Assembly: GCA_036346405.1 (NCBI GenBank)
Contig: CM070559.1
Span: forward strand, 42,535,518 to 42,599,517
Source: Phyllostachys edulis
Lineage: Eukaryota > Streptophyta > Magnoliopsida > Poales > Poaceae
Reading direction: 5' to 3'
Length of the DNA stretch: 64,000 nucleotides
A program made the position numbers and the translations under genes. The notes below the pieces were generated by a model. The model did not search any database. It had not been told where the DNA came from and was given only the letters and a program-made list of their open reading frames with translations. Shown piece by piece: positions 11,532-22,829 of the stretch. Each line of letters starts with the position of its first letter. Within the stretch, counting starts at the first letter, position 1.

Positions 11532-11607
11532 TATCCACATCACATCAATGTGGGGACTTCCTTGATCATTGCCTGCCTCGAGCACCGTGCCTCCGACACC
11601 CTATATG
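11532..11607 (+). promoter_or_regulatory. Remnant alpha-amylase promoter (TATCCAC box and TATA-like)
   Basis: TATCCAC stands at 11532-11538 and a TATA-like CTATATG at 11601-11607, about 90 bp before the start codon. In cereal alpha-amylase genes the gibberellin response complex combines a TAACAAA/TAACAGA element, a pyrimidine box and TATCCAC upstream of the TATA box. Here I find the TATCCAC box but no TAACAAA/TAACAGA just upstream, so the response complex appears incomplete. Confidence 0.6.
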
Positions 11608-11696
11608 TACCCCCAGCGGCAAGGTCACTCGACACAAACACACCATCCATTCTCTTCTCTACAAGAGATTAGTGAGCAACTCACGATCGAACACAG

Positions 11697-13638
11697 ATGA
11701 AGCATCCGAGCAGCTTGTGTTCGCTGCTTCTCGTGGCGCTCTGCAACTTGGTCCAAGCACAGGTCCTCTTCCAGGTACGTACGTGCGCATGAACAATACA
11801 GATCAATCAGGCCACGCATCATTTTTGTCAGAAGGTGGCTCAGAACATGATTAATTCTAAGATGTGCGATGACTCACTCTGTGACTTGACCATGCACACA
11901 GGGTTTCAACTGGGAGTCGTGGAACTGTGGAAGAAGCAAGGGGGCTGGTACAACTTCCTCAAGGGCCAGGTCGACGACATAGCCAAGGCCAGCGTCGCCC
12001 ATGTCTGGCTGGCTCCACCCTCACACCCCGTTTCCCCTCAAAAAGGTCGTTACACCAGTTTTTGCCCTCTTTTTTCTTGGTTTCAAGCATCGCGCAGCAG
12101 GCTACATGCCGCGGCGGCTCTACGACCTGAACGCATCCAAGATTCCAAGTACGGCACCGCGGCGGAGCTCAAGTCTCCGATCGCGGACTTCCACGGCAAA
12201 GGCATCCAGTGCGCGGCCGACATCGTGATCAACCACCGGTGCGCCGACAAGAAGGACGTGCGCGGCATCTACTTCATCTTCCAGGGCGGGACGCCCGACG
12301 ACCGCCTCTACTGGGGCCCCGACATGATCTGCAGCGACGACACGCAGTAATCGGACGGGACCGGGCACCGCGACACCGGCGAGGGGTTCGCCGCGGCGCC
12401 CGACATCGACCACCTCAACCCGCGCGTGCAGCGGGAGCTCTCCGACTGGCTCGACTAGCTCAACTGGCTCAAGTCCGAGCTCGGCTTCGACGGCTGGCGC
12501 CTCGACTTCGCCAAGGGCTACTCGGCGGCCGTCGCCAAGACGTACGTCGACAACACCAAGCCGAACTTCGCCGTGGCCGAGATATGGAACTCCCTGAGCT
12601 ACAATTGCGACGGCAAGCCGGCGGCAACCAAGACCAGTGCCGGCAGGAGCTGGTGAACTGGGCGCAGACGGTCGGCGGGCCGAAGATGGCGTTCGACTTC
12701 ACCACCAAGGGGCTGCTGGAGGTGGGCGTGCCGGGCGAGCTGTTGCGGCTACGCGACGTACGGCTCCGGCAAGGCCGCCGGCATGATCGGGTGGCTGCCG
12801 GAGAAGGCCGTCACGCTCGTCGACAACCACGGCACCGGGTCGACGCAGAAGCTGCGGCCGTTCCCGTCCGACAAGGTCATGCAGGGCTACGCCCACATCC
12901 TCACCCACCCGGGGTCCCCTGCATCGTAAGAGTAATAGCATTTTTAGTGTATTGAACTGATGTCGATTTAAAGTTATGTCACGTAAGTATTTTAAGAACT
13001 AAGTTTGTTTTTCTTCAATGTATTGAACCGATTTCTACTAATAATTGGGACCAACGTCACATTAAAAACCACAAAATAATAATAACCTCTCTCAACCGCA
13101 CTCTCTCCTATGTATTTGTTTAATGCTCATATGAGTTATTTAATGTTTTAAATCGATTCCTAAGTAGAGTCCGGTTCCATGTATTTTTTTGTTGGAATCG
13201 ACCTCTCCAATGTATTGAATCAATTCAATACCTTCTTTCTTCTCATTTGAATCAGCTAAAACACAATATTGGAGATGGTCTAGGTGTTACACCAGAGAAG
13301 TCTCAAGCGACACACAGTTCCATTGTACACGTGTCCTAATTATGCATTCTTGTGTCTTGTGCACGTACTCCTGTGTATGCATACATGCAGTTCTACGACC
13401 ACATGTTCGGCTGGAACCTGAAGCAGGACATAACCACGCTGGCCGCGATCAGGGCGCGGAACGGCATCCACGCCGGAAGCAAACCGCGGATCCTCGTAGC
13501 GAACGCCGAAGCCTACGTGGCCGTCGTCGACGAGAAGGTTTGGTGAAGATCGGGACGAGGTACGACGTGGGAACCGTGACCCCGTCGGATTTCCATCCCG
13601 CGGCGCACGGCAAGGACTACTGCGTCTGGGAGAAGTAA
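11697..13638 (+). pseudogene. Alpha-amylase pseudogene (secreted, cereal endosperm type)
   Basis: Alpha-amylase hydrolyses internal alpha-1,4 bonds of starch and is normally secreted from aleurone or scutellum. Exon 1 (11697-11774) encodes a 21-residue signal peptide then QVLFQ. Exon 2 (11902-12041) holds the GFNW start and VWLAPPSH. A 55-58 bp gap (12042-12100, gt...ag possible) follows. Exon 3 (12100-12925) has INHRCAD, DGWRLDFAKGY with the nucleophile Asp, and AEIW with the acid Glu. A 465-bp intron precedes exon 4 (13391-13638), ending CVWEK-stop. Lesions: 8-bp insertions at 11923-11930 and 12142-12149, stops at 12348 and 12456, frameshifts near 12630, 12745 and 13541, and the third catalytic Asp (normally DNHD) changed to Gly at 12831-12833. 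The gene order and introns are retained, so this is a decayed duplicate, not a retrocopy. Confidence 0.95.
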
Positions 13639-13639
13639 C

Positions 13640-14559
13640 ATTTGGAAACAACAGTAAAAAAATTCGAAAATATTACAACATTCGAAAATAACAGTGGAAA
13701 CATTCGAAAATAATTATTGCAATATTTTTAAAAATCACAACATTTAAAAACAACAGTAAAAACATTCGAAAATAATTGTTGCAACATTTTTTCAGAAGCT
13801 TCCAACAAAACTTTTCGATGCAACAAACACGGAATCGAAAAAAAAATGCAACAAACTTGAACTATTTAGGCAACAAATACAAAAACCTATTGCAACAAAA
13901 ATCAAACCTTGTTGCAACAACAAAAACCATCTAAACATCTTCAATTTTTGAGTGTAGCGTATTGCAACATTTAGAAATAGTAGCCGCAACACGTACTTGT
14001 CTGATCGAGTCTTCTCCACCGCCGGAGTGAATTCCTCAGTCGCGGGATCCGTGATGAGGTGTAGAATGTGGGCGTTGGGCTCGGTGATGTTGGGGATGAG
14101 GCAGCAGATGTGGGGATGATGCGAGACGACGGAGTCCTCTGAGTCGTCAGGGAGGGCGAGCTCACGCTAGACGCGAAAGACGACGTAGAGCGGGAGGGAG
14201 CGAGACGCGGACATCACGAGGAAGCGGTGGAGGGTTCGCGTGTCGGCGGCCAAGGAGGAGGCGACAACAAGCAAGGAGGCGTTGGACGCTATGAGCAAGA
14301 GGGAAAGCAGGAGTAGGGCACGGAGGTCGAAGACACGTGGGAAGAGGCGTAGGAACTGCAGCTTCTATCGGTGGCGTGGAGCCCTGAACGCCTCACGCTT
14401 GTGATGTATTTGGGGAGCAGCACGAGAGGAGTTTTGGGGAAGAGAGTAATGTGGCAAGGATTGGCAAGCATCTGATGCTATGAGGGCATTAGGAACAGGT
14501 TGGATTAGTGTGCAACGGTGGATGACCGTCCGAGATGTAAGGTCCCATCGGACGTAAGC
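13640..14559 (+). mobile_element. gcaaca-rich element, copy 1 (Mutator-like, inferred)
   Basis: 13650-13985 holds many repeats of the type gcaacatt and aaaacattcgaaaataa, followed by a GC-rich segment and a terminus-like TCGGACGTAAGC at 14548-14559. A second block with the same order (gcaaca repeats, GC-rich segment, TCGGACGTAG) lies at 45945-50400. The family assignment to Mutator-like DNA transposons is an inference from similar grass repeats; I could not define clean terminal repeats. Confidence 0.4.
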
Positions 14560-15487
14560 CTCCCATCATTATCCTTTTCCTGATTCTTGGTTTTTGCGGT
14601 CCAATTACAACTTCTGCATGTACAAGTTGTCGCATGTTATATACCGGGTGCAGCTTGTGCTCTGTATTCTGTAAGCTAGTGGTAAATGTATAACACGGCG
14701 GAGTTCGCTGTAAAATCCTACTTCACCAAATGAGTAATTCTGGCTAATCTTTTGGCCCATGTGTTCGACTGTTGCGAGGTCGCATCGATGTGCACGGACG
14801 ATCGCATCTGCACAGGAGATAAAGGCACATGGTTCTCTGCGGGAAGGGCCCCGCCCCGGTGAGTGACAGGAAGAGGTCGGCATGAGGTGGTGGGCTACGC
14901 ACTTTATTCTCTTGTCACAACAAAGGTCGGCACGGAGTGGTCGGTCAAGCGCGTTTTTCTTTCTATTCAGAATCGAATTTAGGACGAATCGCGCACAGTC
15001 ATCCGACACTTTCACCTGCCCTGCCTTCCTGTGCCGTAGGCAGCGTGTGATTGGCCCTGCTGATCGTCGTCGACCAAAAGGGACAGCACGTTTTGTTTTT
15101 ACTGCCAGCGTCATGTTCGATTTGATCTCACGGCTCGATGGATATAAAGGGTAAGTGTATGTGAAACACAGTGCGCGTATATTCAAATTAAACCACGTGA
15201 GCACGCACAGTCCAAAAAAAATCGTAGTAATAAAGACTTGAGCATATGTTTTCTAGAGTCGTAGAATTGGACTTGGCGAATGTTCACGTAGAAAGTATGG
15301 CTAACTAGAAAGTTGCACGAGTTTTTCTTTCGTTTTTTGTGGTAAAGCGTGCTACATCACTGATCAGGATCTGATAGTTCTCAATTAATTAAGTTATTTA
15401 TTTATAATATTTATAGATAATAATATATTTTATGTAACCTTCAAAGTACCTCACAATATTAACAATGAGGGAGTTTATACATACCTA
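14560..15487. other. Intergenic, no gene recognised
   Basis: A 199-codon minus-strand open frame (14605-15204) has no recognisable domain and a composition like random reading. A TATA-like GATATAAAGG stands near 15140 with nothing convincing downstream. Confidence 0.5.
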
Positions 15488-15690
15488 GTGGTCGTAAGAT
15501 ATTTTACGATCATCCTGTATGGTCGTAAGTCATTCTACAACAACCTATTGATTGTAAGTTCTACTACAATCACCTTATATGGTAGTAAATTCTTTTATGA
15601 CCATCTATTGATCGTAAGTCCTACTACGATTGCTTCATAATCGTAAGTCTTATTACGACCAGGTCATCTATGATCACCCTATGGTCGATA
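15488..15690. repeat. Degenerate tandem array of small dyads (GGTCGTAAG...TTACGATC)
   Basis: About six units of roughly 30 bp, each pairing a GGTCGTAAG-like half with a TACGACC/TACGATC-like half, so that each unit is a short imperfect inverted repeat. The LTR of the Gypsy element at 31346 contains a similar GGTCGTAA/CGACC motif. Confidence 0.6.
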
Positions 15691-16140
15691 AAGCCTACAG
15701 ATATGCAGGCCCAATCGACTAGAGATATTTGTGTGCTGTGTTTAATACATGCAATAGTTAATATGTGTTGTTATTCCTGAGATAACTGCACATATTAACA
15801 CCTATGTCTCTGGCATAACTGCAAGGTGACATAGGGGAATACGTCTCTGACAATAACTACCATTAAACGTGTGCATTGCATCAAACAACAAGATGCCTCT
15901 TGGCGTGAACAACTACCATCCCTTAATGCGTTATATAAGGAGTAAAGTCGGTGGACAGAGGAGAGACGATCAAGCAACGAAAGATATATGAGTCATTAGT
16001 CTTAGCATTCGGTGACTTCTGTAAACACAATCAATACAACAAACACATGAATAGTGTTATTATTCTCTCAAGAGAAAGCCTGAATCTGTATAAAATTCTC
16101 GTGTCCTTTTCTGTGTAGCTTCCCTCCAGGAGAGCCCCCA
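15691..16140 (+). mobile_element. LTR-like remnant (possible solo LTR, Tat-like)
   Basis: The order resembles the Gypsy LTR at 31346-32048: TG-rich start, repeated AACTGC-type phrases, a TATA-like GTTATATAAGG near 15932, an AC-rich leader with TCATTAGTCTTAG, then CTCTCAAGAG. No internal domain follows. Ends are not defined. Confidence 0.35.
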
Positions 16141-17878
16141 GCATTTATTCATAAGATCAATACTAAATCATCGGCAATTACAATACTACCAATTTAGTAT
16201 CTAAAAAATATCCTAGTTCGTAAAAAAAAATCCATACCATCAGTGATATAGCTTAAGATCTAGATTTCAGTAGAACAAGCACACGCTCTAACAGCTTATC
16301 AGAAGTATTTAAGTACTCTTCCAAAAAATAAATTGCATAAATCTTGAAGCAATACAATCAAAGATAGGGTCGTTCATTTTTTTTCTTTATTGGCAACTAT
16401 GCATTTTACGTTTAAGGGTGTCTATACACCAGCCATACATTTCTTTTTTAGGGATAAGTCAAATTGCTGTGCATCACATCAACATCCAGCATTTGAGTCA
16501 CACATATGTATCTAAATACATCTAGTGACTAGAAAATTCGGCTTGCTAGTTTACAAAAAAATATCAGGCGTGCAATAATTAGTAAAACCATTTACATCAG
16601 TTTGATACGCAACATAAGATGAACTAGACGGCAAATATACATTTTGGATGGCAGAAATAATAATTGCAAGCATGCCAATTAGCTGCTGCTGCTTCTTTTT
16701 TTGGTGAAATGCCAATCGGCTTATCGTGTGACTCAGTCAACAAGTAAAAAAGCAACCAAATCTTTGGAAGTCGTAATACTTCTCGTACCAGTAACCTCCA
16801 TGGCAAAAGATTTTTGACGTTTTGACACTGATCGCTGCACAGAACCATCCACCGTGGACGCCCGGGAGCTGTCTCCAATCTGTCCGCATCGCTTTCAACA
16901 TGGCGAGGGAACCATCTCCACTCCACGCCCCCACCACCACCAAACAGGACTGGGGATATCGGCAAGTGATTATTGCTCGTTTGTTCTACGATTCTAGCCC
17001 TTTTCGCCGTGGACCCCAGAACGGCAAATCGAATTCTTTTTTAGGTATTAAGCAACATGGTTCTCATTTTTGGTGCCTGAATAAAGAATATGTATAGCAC
17101 ATGCTTAACAGCAGGGCAGTAGGACAGTTAAACATGATAGCGAGATCAATTATACATGCGGATCACCATGTTTAAGGTCAGCTTGTTTACTTTTACAGTT
17201 TCCCACCTCTTATGTGGTTGAATTAGGTACCATTAAAAAGTAAAATGTACTCCCGCGGCAGTACATGTGCTTGCTTAGGTAGCTGAATCTCCATGTCTTC
17301 CAGATTATTTTACCTTGTTTTTCTTATGAAAAGACAAGTTTTTTGTGAATAGTACCATTTGTCATTTCTTGCTCCCTTTTAATTTTGGGGCAATCCGTTA
17401 TATGCCATTGAATAACTACAAATCTTCGTAATATGTCTCTGGTGCCTCACCGTATACCAGCCTCGCAATTAGTGGCATATTATGAATAATGTAGTTATTC
17501 AATAACATATCGTGAATTTTTTCTTTAATTTTACATTTGCCATTATTTTCTCATTTTTGTTACTCTTAACACAACATGAAGTTGAACTTGAAATTTTACA
17601 CATAAGTAGAGCAAATTGAGAAGTACATTATCAACTCTTTTTCCAAAAAATTTCATGTTGATTTTGTGCCCCAACTCACCGGGCTGCATGGGGTGGCATC
17701 TTAAGGGTGGGTTGCATTAGATATGTTGCCTTCCGAACTCTTGCGCACAAATAATTATCTTCTAGACACCACATATATAGTTGTTACAATCCCACCATAG
17801 AAATTCTCAAGTAGTGTGATTAGCGGTAAATTGTAAAAGTAGACAGGAAGTTGCAAATGGAGCTCTTATTTTGCTTTA
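16141..17878. other. Intergenic, AT-rich, no gene recognised
   Basis: A 113-codon minus-strand frame (16624-16965) has no recognisable domain. An approximately 30-bp inverted pair (ATTGAATAACTACA near 17406 and TGTAGTTATTCAATA near 17490) suggests a small MITE or hairpin. Otherwise I see nothing. Confidence 0.5.
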
Positions 17879-18145
17879 GGCTTGGTTCGGGGTAAAAAAA
17901 TAGCTAGGTTAGCTAACCTTAACCAGCTAGGCTAGCGTGACCCTTTTTTTGTGTGTTTGGCAACTAACCTGTTCAATCTAAAAAAAATGATGTTGTCTAG
18001 AACAGGTGGATTAGCAGGAAAAAAAAGGCAGAAATCAATAGGGTTAGGGTTAGTGGGATAAGTGGGGATTAGATCCGATTAAGTTCACCCTGTCTAACCC
18101 TTTGGCGGTTTAAACCTATAGTCCATCTCTTAGCCCGGAACCATA
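17879..18145. mobile_element. MITE-like block
   Basis: The block starts GGCTTGGTTCGGGG and ends GCCCGGAACCA, an imperfect inverted pair, around an A-rich and TTAGGGTTAG-containing centre. Many grass MITEs show this GGCTTGTTCGG-type end. No target duplication was found. Confidence 0.35.
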
Positions 18146-18562
18146 ACACGGCTTTAACTTGTGCGGTTGAATCCTCTAGGGACGTATTTGGATAAGTGGG
18201 GATTTTCTCCTTATGCTAACGCCCATGAGGCCCTAAATCATTAGAGCACTCCAGTACGAAATACTTCAAAAAAAATAGATAACTGAACTTCATAAAAATA
18301 AAACATTTCAGGATAACTACTATACTAGTACTATCCGATTAATGTGCACATGTCTGAACTATGAAGTGCTCTGAGTGTAGTTTAGAGGTGACCAGATGGT
18401 CCCAAGCCGGCCGGGACGGTTTAAGGCACAACACTGTTGGTTTGGTCTCACGCACAATACGGCTCACACTATTTATGGATCGGATCGACACGACGCGATG
18501 GTCTAGACTGTGCTTGGGCTGCCCCCTCGGCATGGTGGGCTGGCCTAGCACGACACGCACAG
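18146..18562. other. Intergenic, possible hAT end debris
   Basis: From ~18389 the sequence TAGAGGTGACC followed by GGCCGGGAC, GGCTCACAC and CTGCCCC resembles the left ends of grass hAT elements (TAGAGGTG...GGCC). No matching right end was located, so it may be the broken left end of the element whose transposase lies at 22830. Confidence 0.3.
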
Positions 18563-21500
18563 TGTCGGGACTCAAAAATACAATTCTGGACTCTCAATGT
18601 ATAATGCACTAGTCCAGGATTATGCTAGTGCACACAGTGTCAACATAAGTGAATATCGATCCACACAAACGATTAATAACATAAACGAGTAATTTGATAA
18701 CAAATAGTTGTTTTGACCTTATGGTCGAGTTTACAATTATTAAGCCACGCAGGGCTAGCAAAGAAATAAAATAGCAATGACGAAGAAACTTCAAATAAAT
18801 CCCATCAATTCACCATAGGCAACTGACTGGGATCAAGACCCTACGATCAAGCACCTTCGATGAACTCCTCCTCAGCGGCGATGACTCCTCCTCTTCAGTT
18901 GCATGTTTTACAACAAGCATGGGTACACACCGTACTCGCAAGCCATACCACAGAAATACAATTATAGATGCAGGCTTATTCCAAAGGAATGGCTTCTGTG
19001 GTTCTTTTGTAGAAATGCAGCATTTTGCAATTTAAATACAAGTAATAGATTGAAAGCATAATTCAAAACAAATAGATAATAATAATTTGACAGCTTTATT
19101 TCACAAAGACACATAGCCTAAACAAGTTATTCATATAGCCATATGACTTAAGTCACACAGCTCCTTTCCCAAGGTTTTCATGAAAAACTACCCCTCGTGT
19201 GAAATCTCCGAGCATGTCCATGACCGCGGACACGGCTATTCGAATAGATTGTTTAACACTCTGCAGAGGTTGTACACTTTACCCACACGATACAACTAGT
19301 GTTGCAAGCACTAATCATAACAAAACGTTTCAGAAACTTCATCTTAACATTGACACTCCCAGTGTGCTTACAAACCGTCAAACAACCCCACACAGGAAGT
19401 CAGTCCGACACACACCGTTGGACAGGGACACGGCGAACCGCCCCGTGATGTGACTACTTGGTAGCACACCTCCACCCACGCCCATAGCCTAACCTACAAC
19501 CTGAGTAATCAATGTCAAGACTCCATAACTTACTAAGTTAGGCCCGTCCCATACCAGGTATGTGGTTGTACGAGAGGCTCAGTTCAATGGCGCACAAAGT
19601 TAAGTCCTTAATTGACCAAGGCAAGACTTCCAATTAAACTACAAATCCCTATGCACCCAGGTTATTAAGCCTACGCACATAGCTCCACCAAAATATCACA
19701 CAGTCCACTTACCTCCGTCTAAATCCTTTCCCACCCTGTTGGTTAAGTGCAACATATGCCATCAACGAGTAATAGCACATAGGGCACACAGTTTTATCAC
19801 ATAGTTCCATAGTCACTTAGTCATGTTTATATTTGCAACTTACATGAGATGATGACTCGTAGCATGGCTAAGCAAACTAATCGCATCTAACCAACCCACG
19901 TTGGTAATACAATAGCACCAACTAAATAAACCAAACTAGGGTGACAAAAGATGATGGCATACAACTAGACAAGGAGGTCATAACAAATTGGATATTAACT
20001 AATCCCAAAAGCATTGAAATAAATAATTAAAGTAAATGCAATACTTTGAATCAATATAACTTTTGAAAACTAGGTTCAATATGATCAAACGTATAACTTG
20101 CCTTGGAATAGGTCTAAGTACTGATCTTGCTCTTGAGGTACTCCTTCTTCTTCAAACCTTCCGAAGTATCGACGTCTACTCGCAAACAAAACAAATAACT
20201 AACAAAGGCAAAACAAACTCCAAAAATTAAATAAAAATCTCAGATAGATAGATCTTGAATTTAGATGAATTTAGAAATTTGAATAGGCTCAAACGGAGTT
20301 TGGATGCAAAAGATATGAGCTTGGGAAGTTTGAATCTAAAAGAAAACCCTAATTTTGGATTATCCCGAATTATGCTTTAACAGAAAATCGGAATAACCCT
20401 AATTTTGGATTATCCCGAATTATGCTTTAACAGAAAATCAGAATAATGACGTCGGCTGACGTCAGCGAAGGATTTCCACCGGAAAGAAATAAAAAGAAAT
20501 TCACCTGATAGGTGGGACCCACTTGGAAGTGGCTTGGCTCACCGTGGACCACGTCCACCGAAGATCGGATCTAGGGTTAGGGGTGGTTGTGCCACGCGGG
20601 CGCTAACAGGGACGCCACGCGAGCGACACGGGGGCTCAGCGGTTGACGCGGCGATGACCTGGCGGTGACGCGACGCTGGCGTGATCTCGCGTGGGCGTCG
20701 GTGAAAGGTAGTGGCCTTCAGTCCGGAGGAAATCGGCGAGCGACGGCTTATCGGCGGCGACGGATGGCACGAGGAGGTAGAGGGCGAGATGGGAATCACA
20801 ACGGTGGGCTCACGAGTGCTTGCGGACGATCGTGGCAGCCAGCGGCGACGATTAGGCGGAGGTTGGACCACGGGCTCGACGGATCTGGGGCTCTGGTGGG
20901 CTTGCGGTGAAACCGATGTCACCGGGAGGTAGCCCTCGTCCTTGCGAACTCGAAGAAGGCGGCGGAGGCCGAGCGGTTCGGCGACGAAGAACGAGCTCAC
21001 CGAAGATGGCGGCGCAAAGTTTGAGGGCGGATTCGATTTAAACGACGCGCAATCCGGGAGGCGGCTCTAGGGTTTTGGAGGAGAGGGGTGGTGCGATGGT
21101 CCTGACGCGGTCACGAGCTTTAAATAGCCATGAGAAGGGCGAGTCCACGATTTAACACGGCGAGATTTGCCGACACGGACTAAGGAGTCCGGAGGTTGAC
21201 GGCAGCGATGTGGCAAGCAGACCAGCTTGGCGGCGGCAATGGCTGCCGAAGCGAGCGAAGTCACGCACTGACAATTTGCCGAGGCGGTGCGGGTCACGCC
21301 CGCCACGCCTATGAGAGAGAGGAGACGAGCGGGCAGGCGATTTTGAACGGCCGCAAAAACGGGTTGGCCGCCTGACAGGATGGCCGGACGACGGAACAGA
21401 AGCGGGTTTTGGCCCAAGGTTTTATCTGAGATTTAATAGTTTTTCTTTTAGAAAATAGCAAGAACTCCAAATAAAACTTAGAAAATAGCAAATGAACTCG

Positions 21501-21711
21501 AGAAAAATTCTAGAAAATATATCCAAGCTCATAGAATCCAAATAAAATAGTTTTGACCATTATTGATGTTGACTTTAATCATATTAAATTGTTTTGATGT
21601 ACAAAGTCCATGTTTAAGCTTTTAAATTAAGTTCAAATAAAATCAAATGGTGAATTTTATCCTACTAACTATTCAAAGGATTTTTAAAGCTCGAAAAATT
21701 GGGATGTTACA
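18563..21711 (-). mobile_element. Solo LTR of a long-LTR Gypsy element (minus strand)
   Basis: Read on the minus strand the block begins TGTAACATCCCAATTTTTCG at 21711, a very common start for plant Gypsy LTRs with several-kb LTRs, and ends CA near 18563. No coding domain lies inside. The flanking pentamers CACAG and CACGA are only 3/5 alike, so the target duplication is decayed or the left end is slightly misplaced. It contains a 50-bp tandem duplication (20345-20444). A minus-strand 153-codon frame (20539-21000) is taken as non-coding LTR sequence. Confidence 0.6.
20345..20444 (+). repeat. 50-bp tandem duplication
   Basis: Two adjacent copies beginning AACCCTAATTTTGG (20345 and 20395) differ by one base near the end. 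Confidence 0.9.
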
Positions 21712-22829
21712 CACGATCTTTGGTCGTGCGGGTACACTGCAAGAACAGCACGACCAGACTGCAGCCGTGTGGCCAGCGTAGAGATGGGAGCCGAGAGGAA
21801 GGCAGAGGGCGGCCGGGCGCACGTGAGGAGGAGGGTGTCGGCGTCAATAAGGAGGAGGAGGATGCAGTCTGGGTATTGGGAGGAGAGGAGGAGAGGAGGA
21901 GAACCTAGGAAGAGAGGAGGAGAGGAGCCACCAGACAGGGAGGGAGAAGAAGGAGGAGAAGAGGGTGGGTGGGGGGTGGTGGGCGATGGGCGGCGTAGAG
22001 GGAGAAAAGGGACCGAGGGAGGAGCAGGGGGACGCGTGGGGTGGGGCGGTCTGAGAGGAGAAGAGGAGGTGGGAGGTGGTGGCCGTGTGGGAGGAGCTAG
22101 GGAGGAGGCCGAGGCGACAGCGGGCGGTGGCGATGAGGGAGGAGGCTGAGGGGAAGGGGCCAGTGAGAGAGGAGGCGGAGGAGGAGGAGCCAGAGAGGAG
22201 GTGTGGGGGCTAGCGGCTGGCGCCCGTGAGGAGGAGGCGTCGCCACGACGACGTGGGCGCCGAGGCGGCAAGGGTCGTCGTAGTCTTGCGTCACACAACA
22301 TGGCAAGAGCGCGGTGGCGATGTAGTGGCGGCGGGCGTGGCGCCGCAGGTGCATGGTGGCTGGGAGGAGAAAGCGGGAGGGAGGGCCAAGTGGGTCGTGC
22401 ACGCACACGACCTGGGAATTGCAGATTAGGGTGTTTTTACTTATTTTTTATCGTTTGGGGCTTTAAAATAGCAAAAAATATTCAAAAAGTCGTTAATTGT
22501 TTTTCTACAAATATCCACCATACCCCCCTCATTCATCATCAATTGATTCCTCAATCTCTCTTTCAAATTCTGTTGTGCAAATTCAAATTCGTTGTGAGAT
22601 AATTTGGCAAAATTCAAAAAAATTGTGCCAATTTTTTGAAAATTCAATTTCGGTAGCAAGTCAGCAAAAGAGGTACAATACTATTTTTTTCATAATTTTA
22701 TTGTTATTATTTGTTATGGTAAGATGAAAGTAATAACAGTGTTAGTTTCAATTTTGTAGTTTGCATTAAGGAAAATTACGATATCTTTTCTCTTGGTGAT
22801 CACTGACTTTTACCGAAGGAAGTACTTCC
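21712..22829. other. GC/purine-rich segment and AT-rich leader before the hAT transposase
   Basis: 21780-22210 is strongly purine-rich on the plus strand (runs of GGAGGAGAGGAGG type). This produces a 240-codon Pro/Ser-rich minus-strand frame that I do not consider a gene. An imperfect inverted pair (CACGATCTTTGGTCGTGC at 21712 and GTCGTGCACGCACACGACC at 22393) brackets it. 22430-22829 is AT-rich with no gene. Confidence 0.5.

Noticed and set aside
12209..12955. 248-codon plus-strand open frame
   Set aside because: It is mostly an Arg-rich shadow of the amylase exon 3; only a short stretch (QELVNWAQ...GLLEVG) coincides with the true frame because of a frameshift.
14605..15204. 199-codon minus-strand open frame
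   Set aside because: No recognisable domain or conserved-looking segment and no supporting promoter or splice structure.
15488..15690. CRISPR-like array
   Set aside because: Units are degenerate dyads without unique spacers, and the genome is a plant; a decayed repeat array fits better.
16624..16965. 113-codon minus-strand open frame as a possible gene fragment
   Set aside because: A few stretches look protein-like (LPKIWLLFYLLTESHDK) but I could not tie it to a family.
20539..21000. 153-codon minus-strand open frame with Arg/Pro-rich sequence
   Set aside because: It lies inside the solo LTR, and its composition matches GC-rich LTR leader sequence.
21684..22406. 240-codon Pro/Ser-rich minus-strand open frame
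   Set aside because: It is the complement of a purine tract, with no domain, no clear promoter and low complexity.
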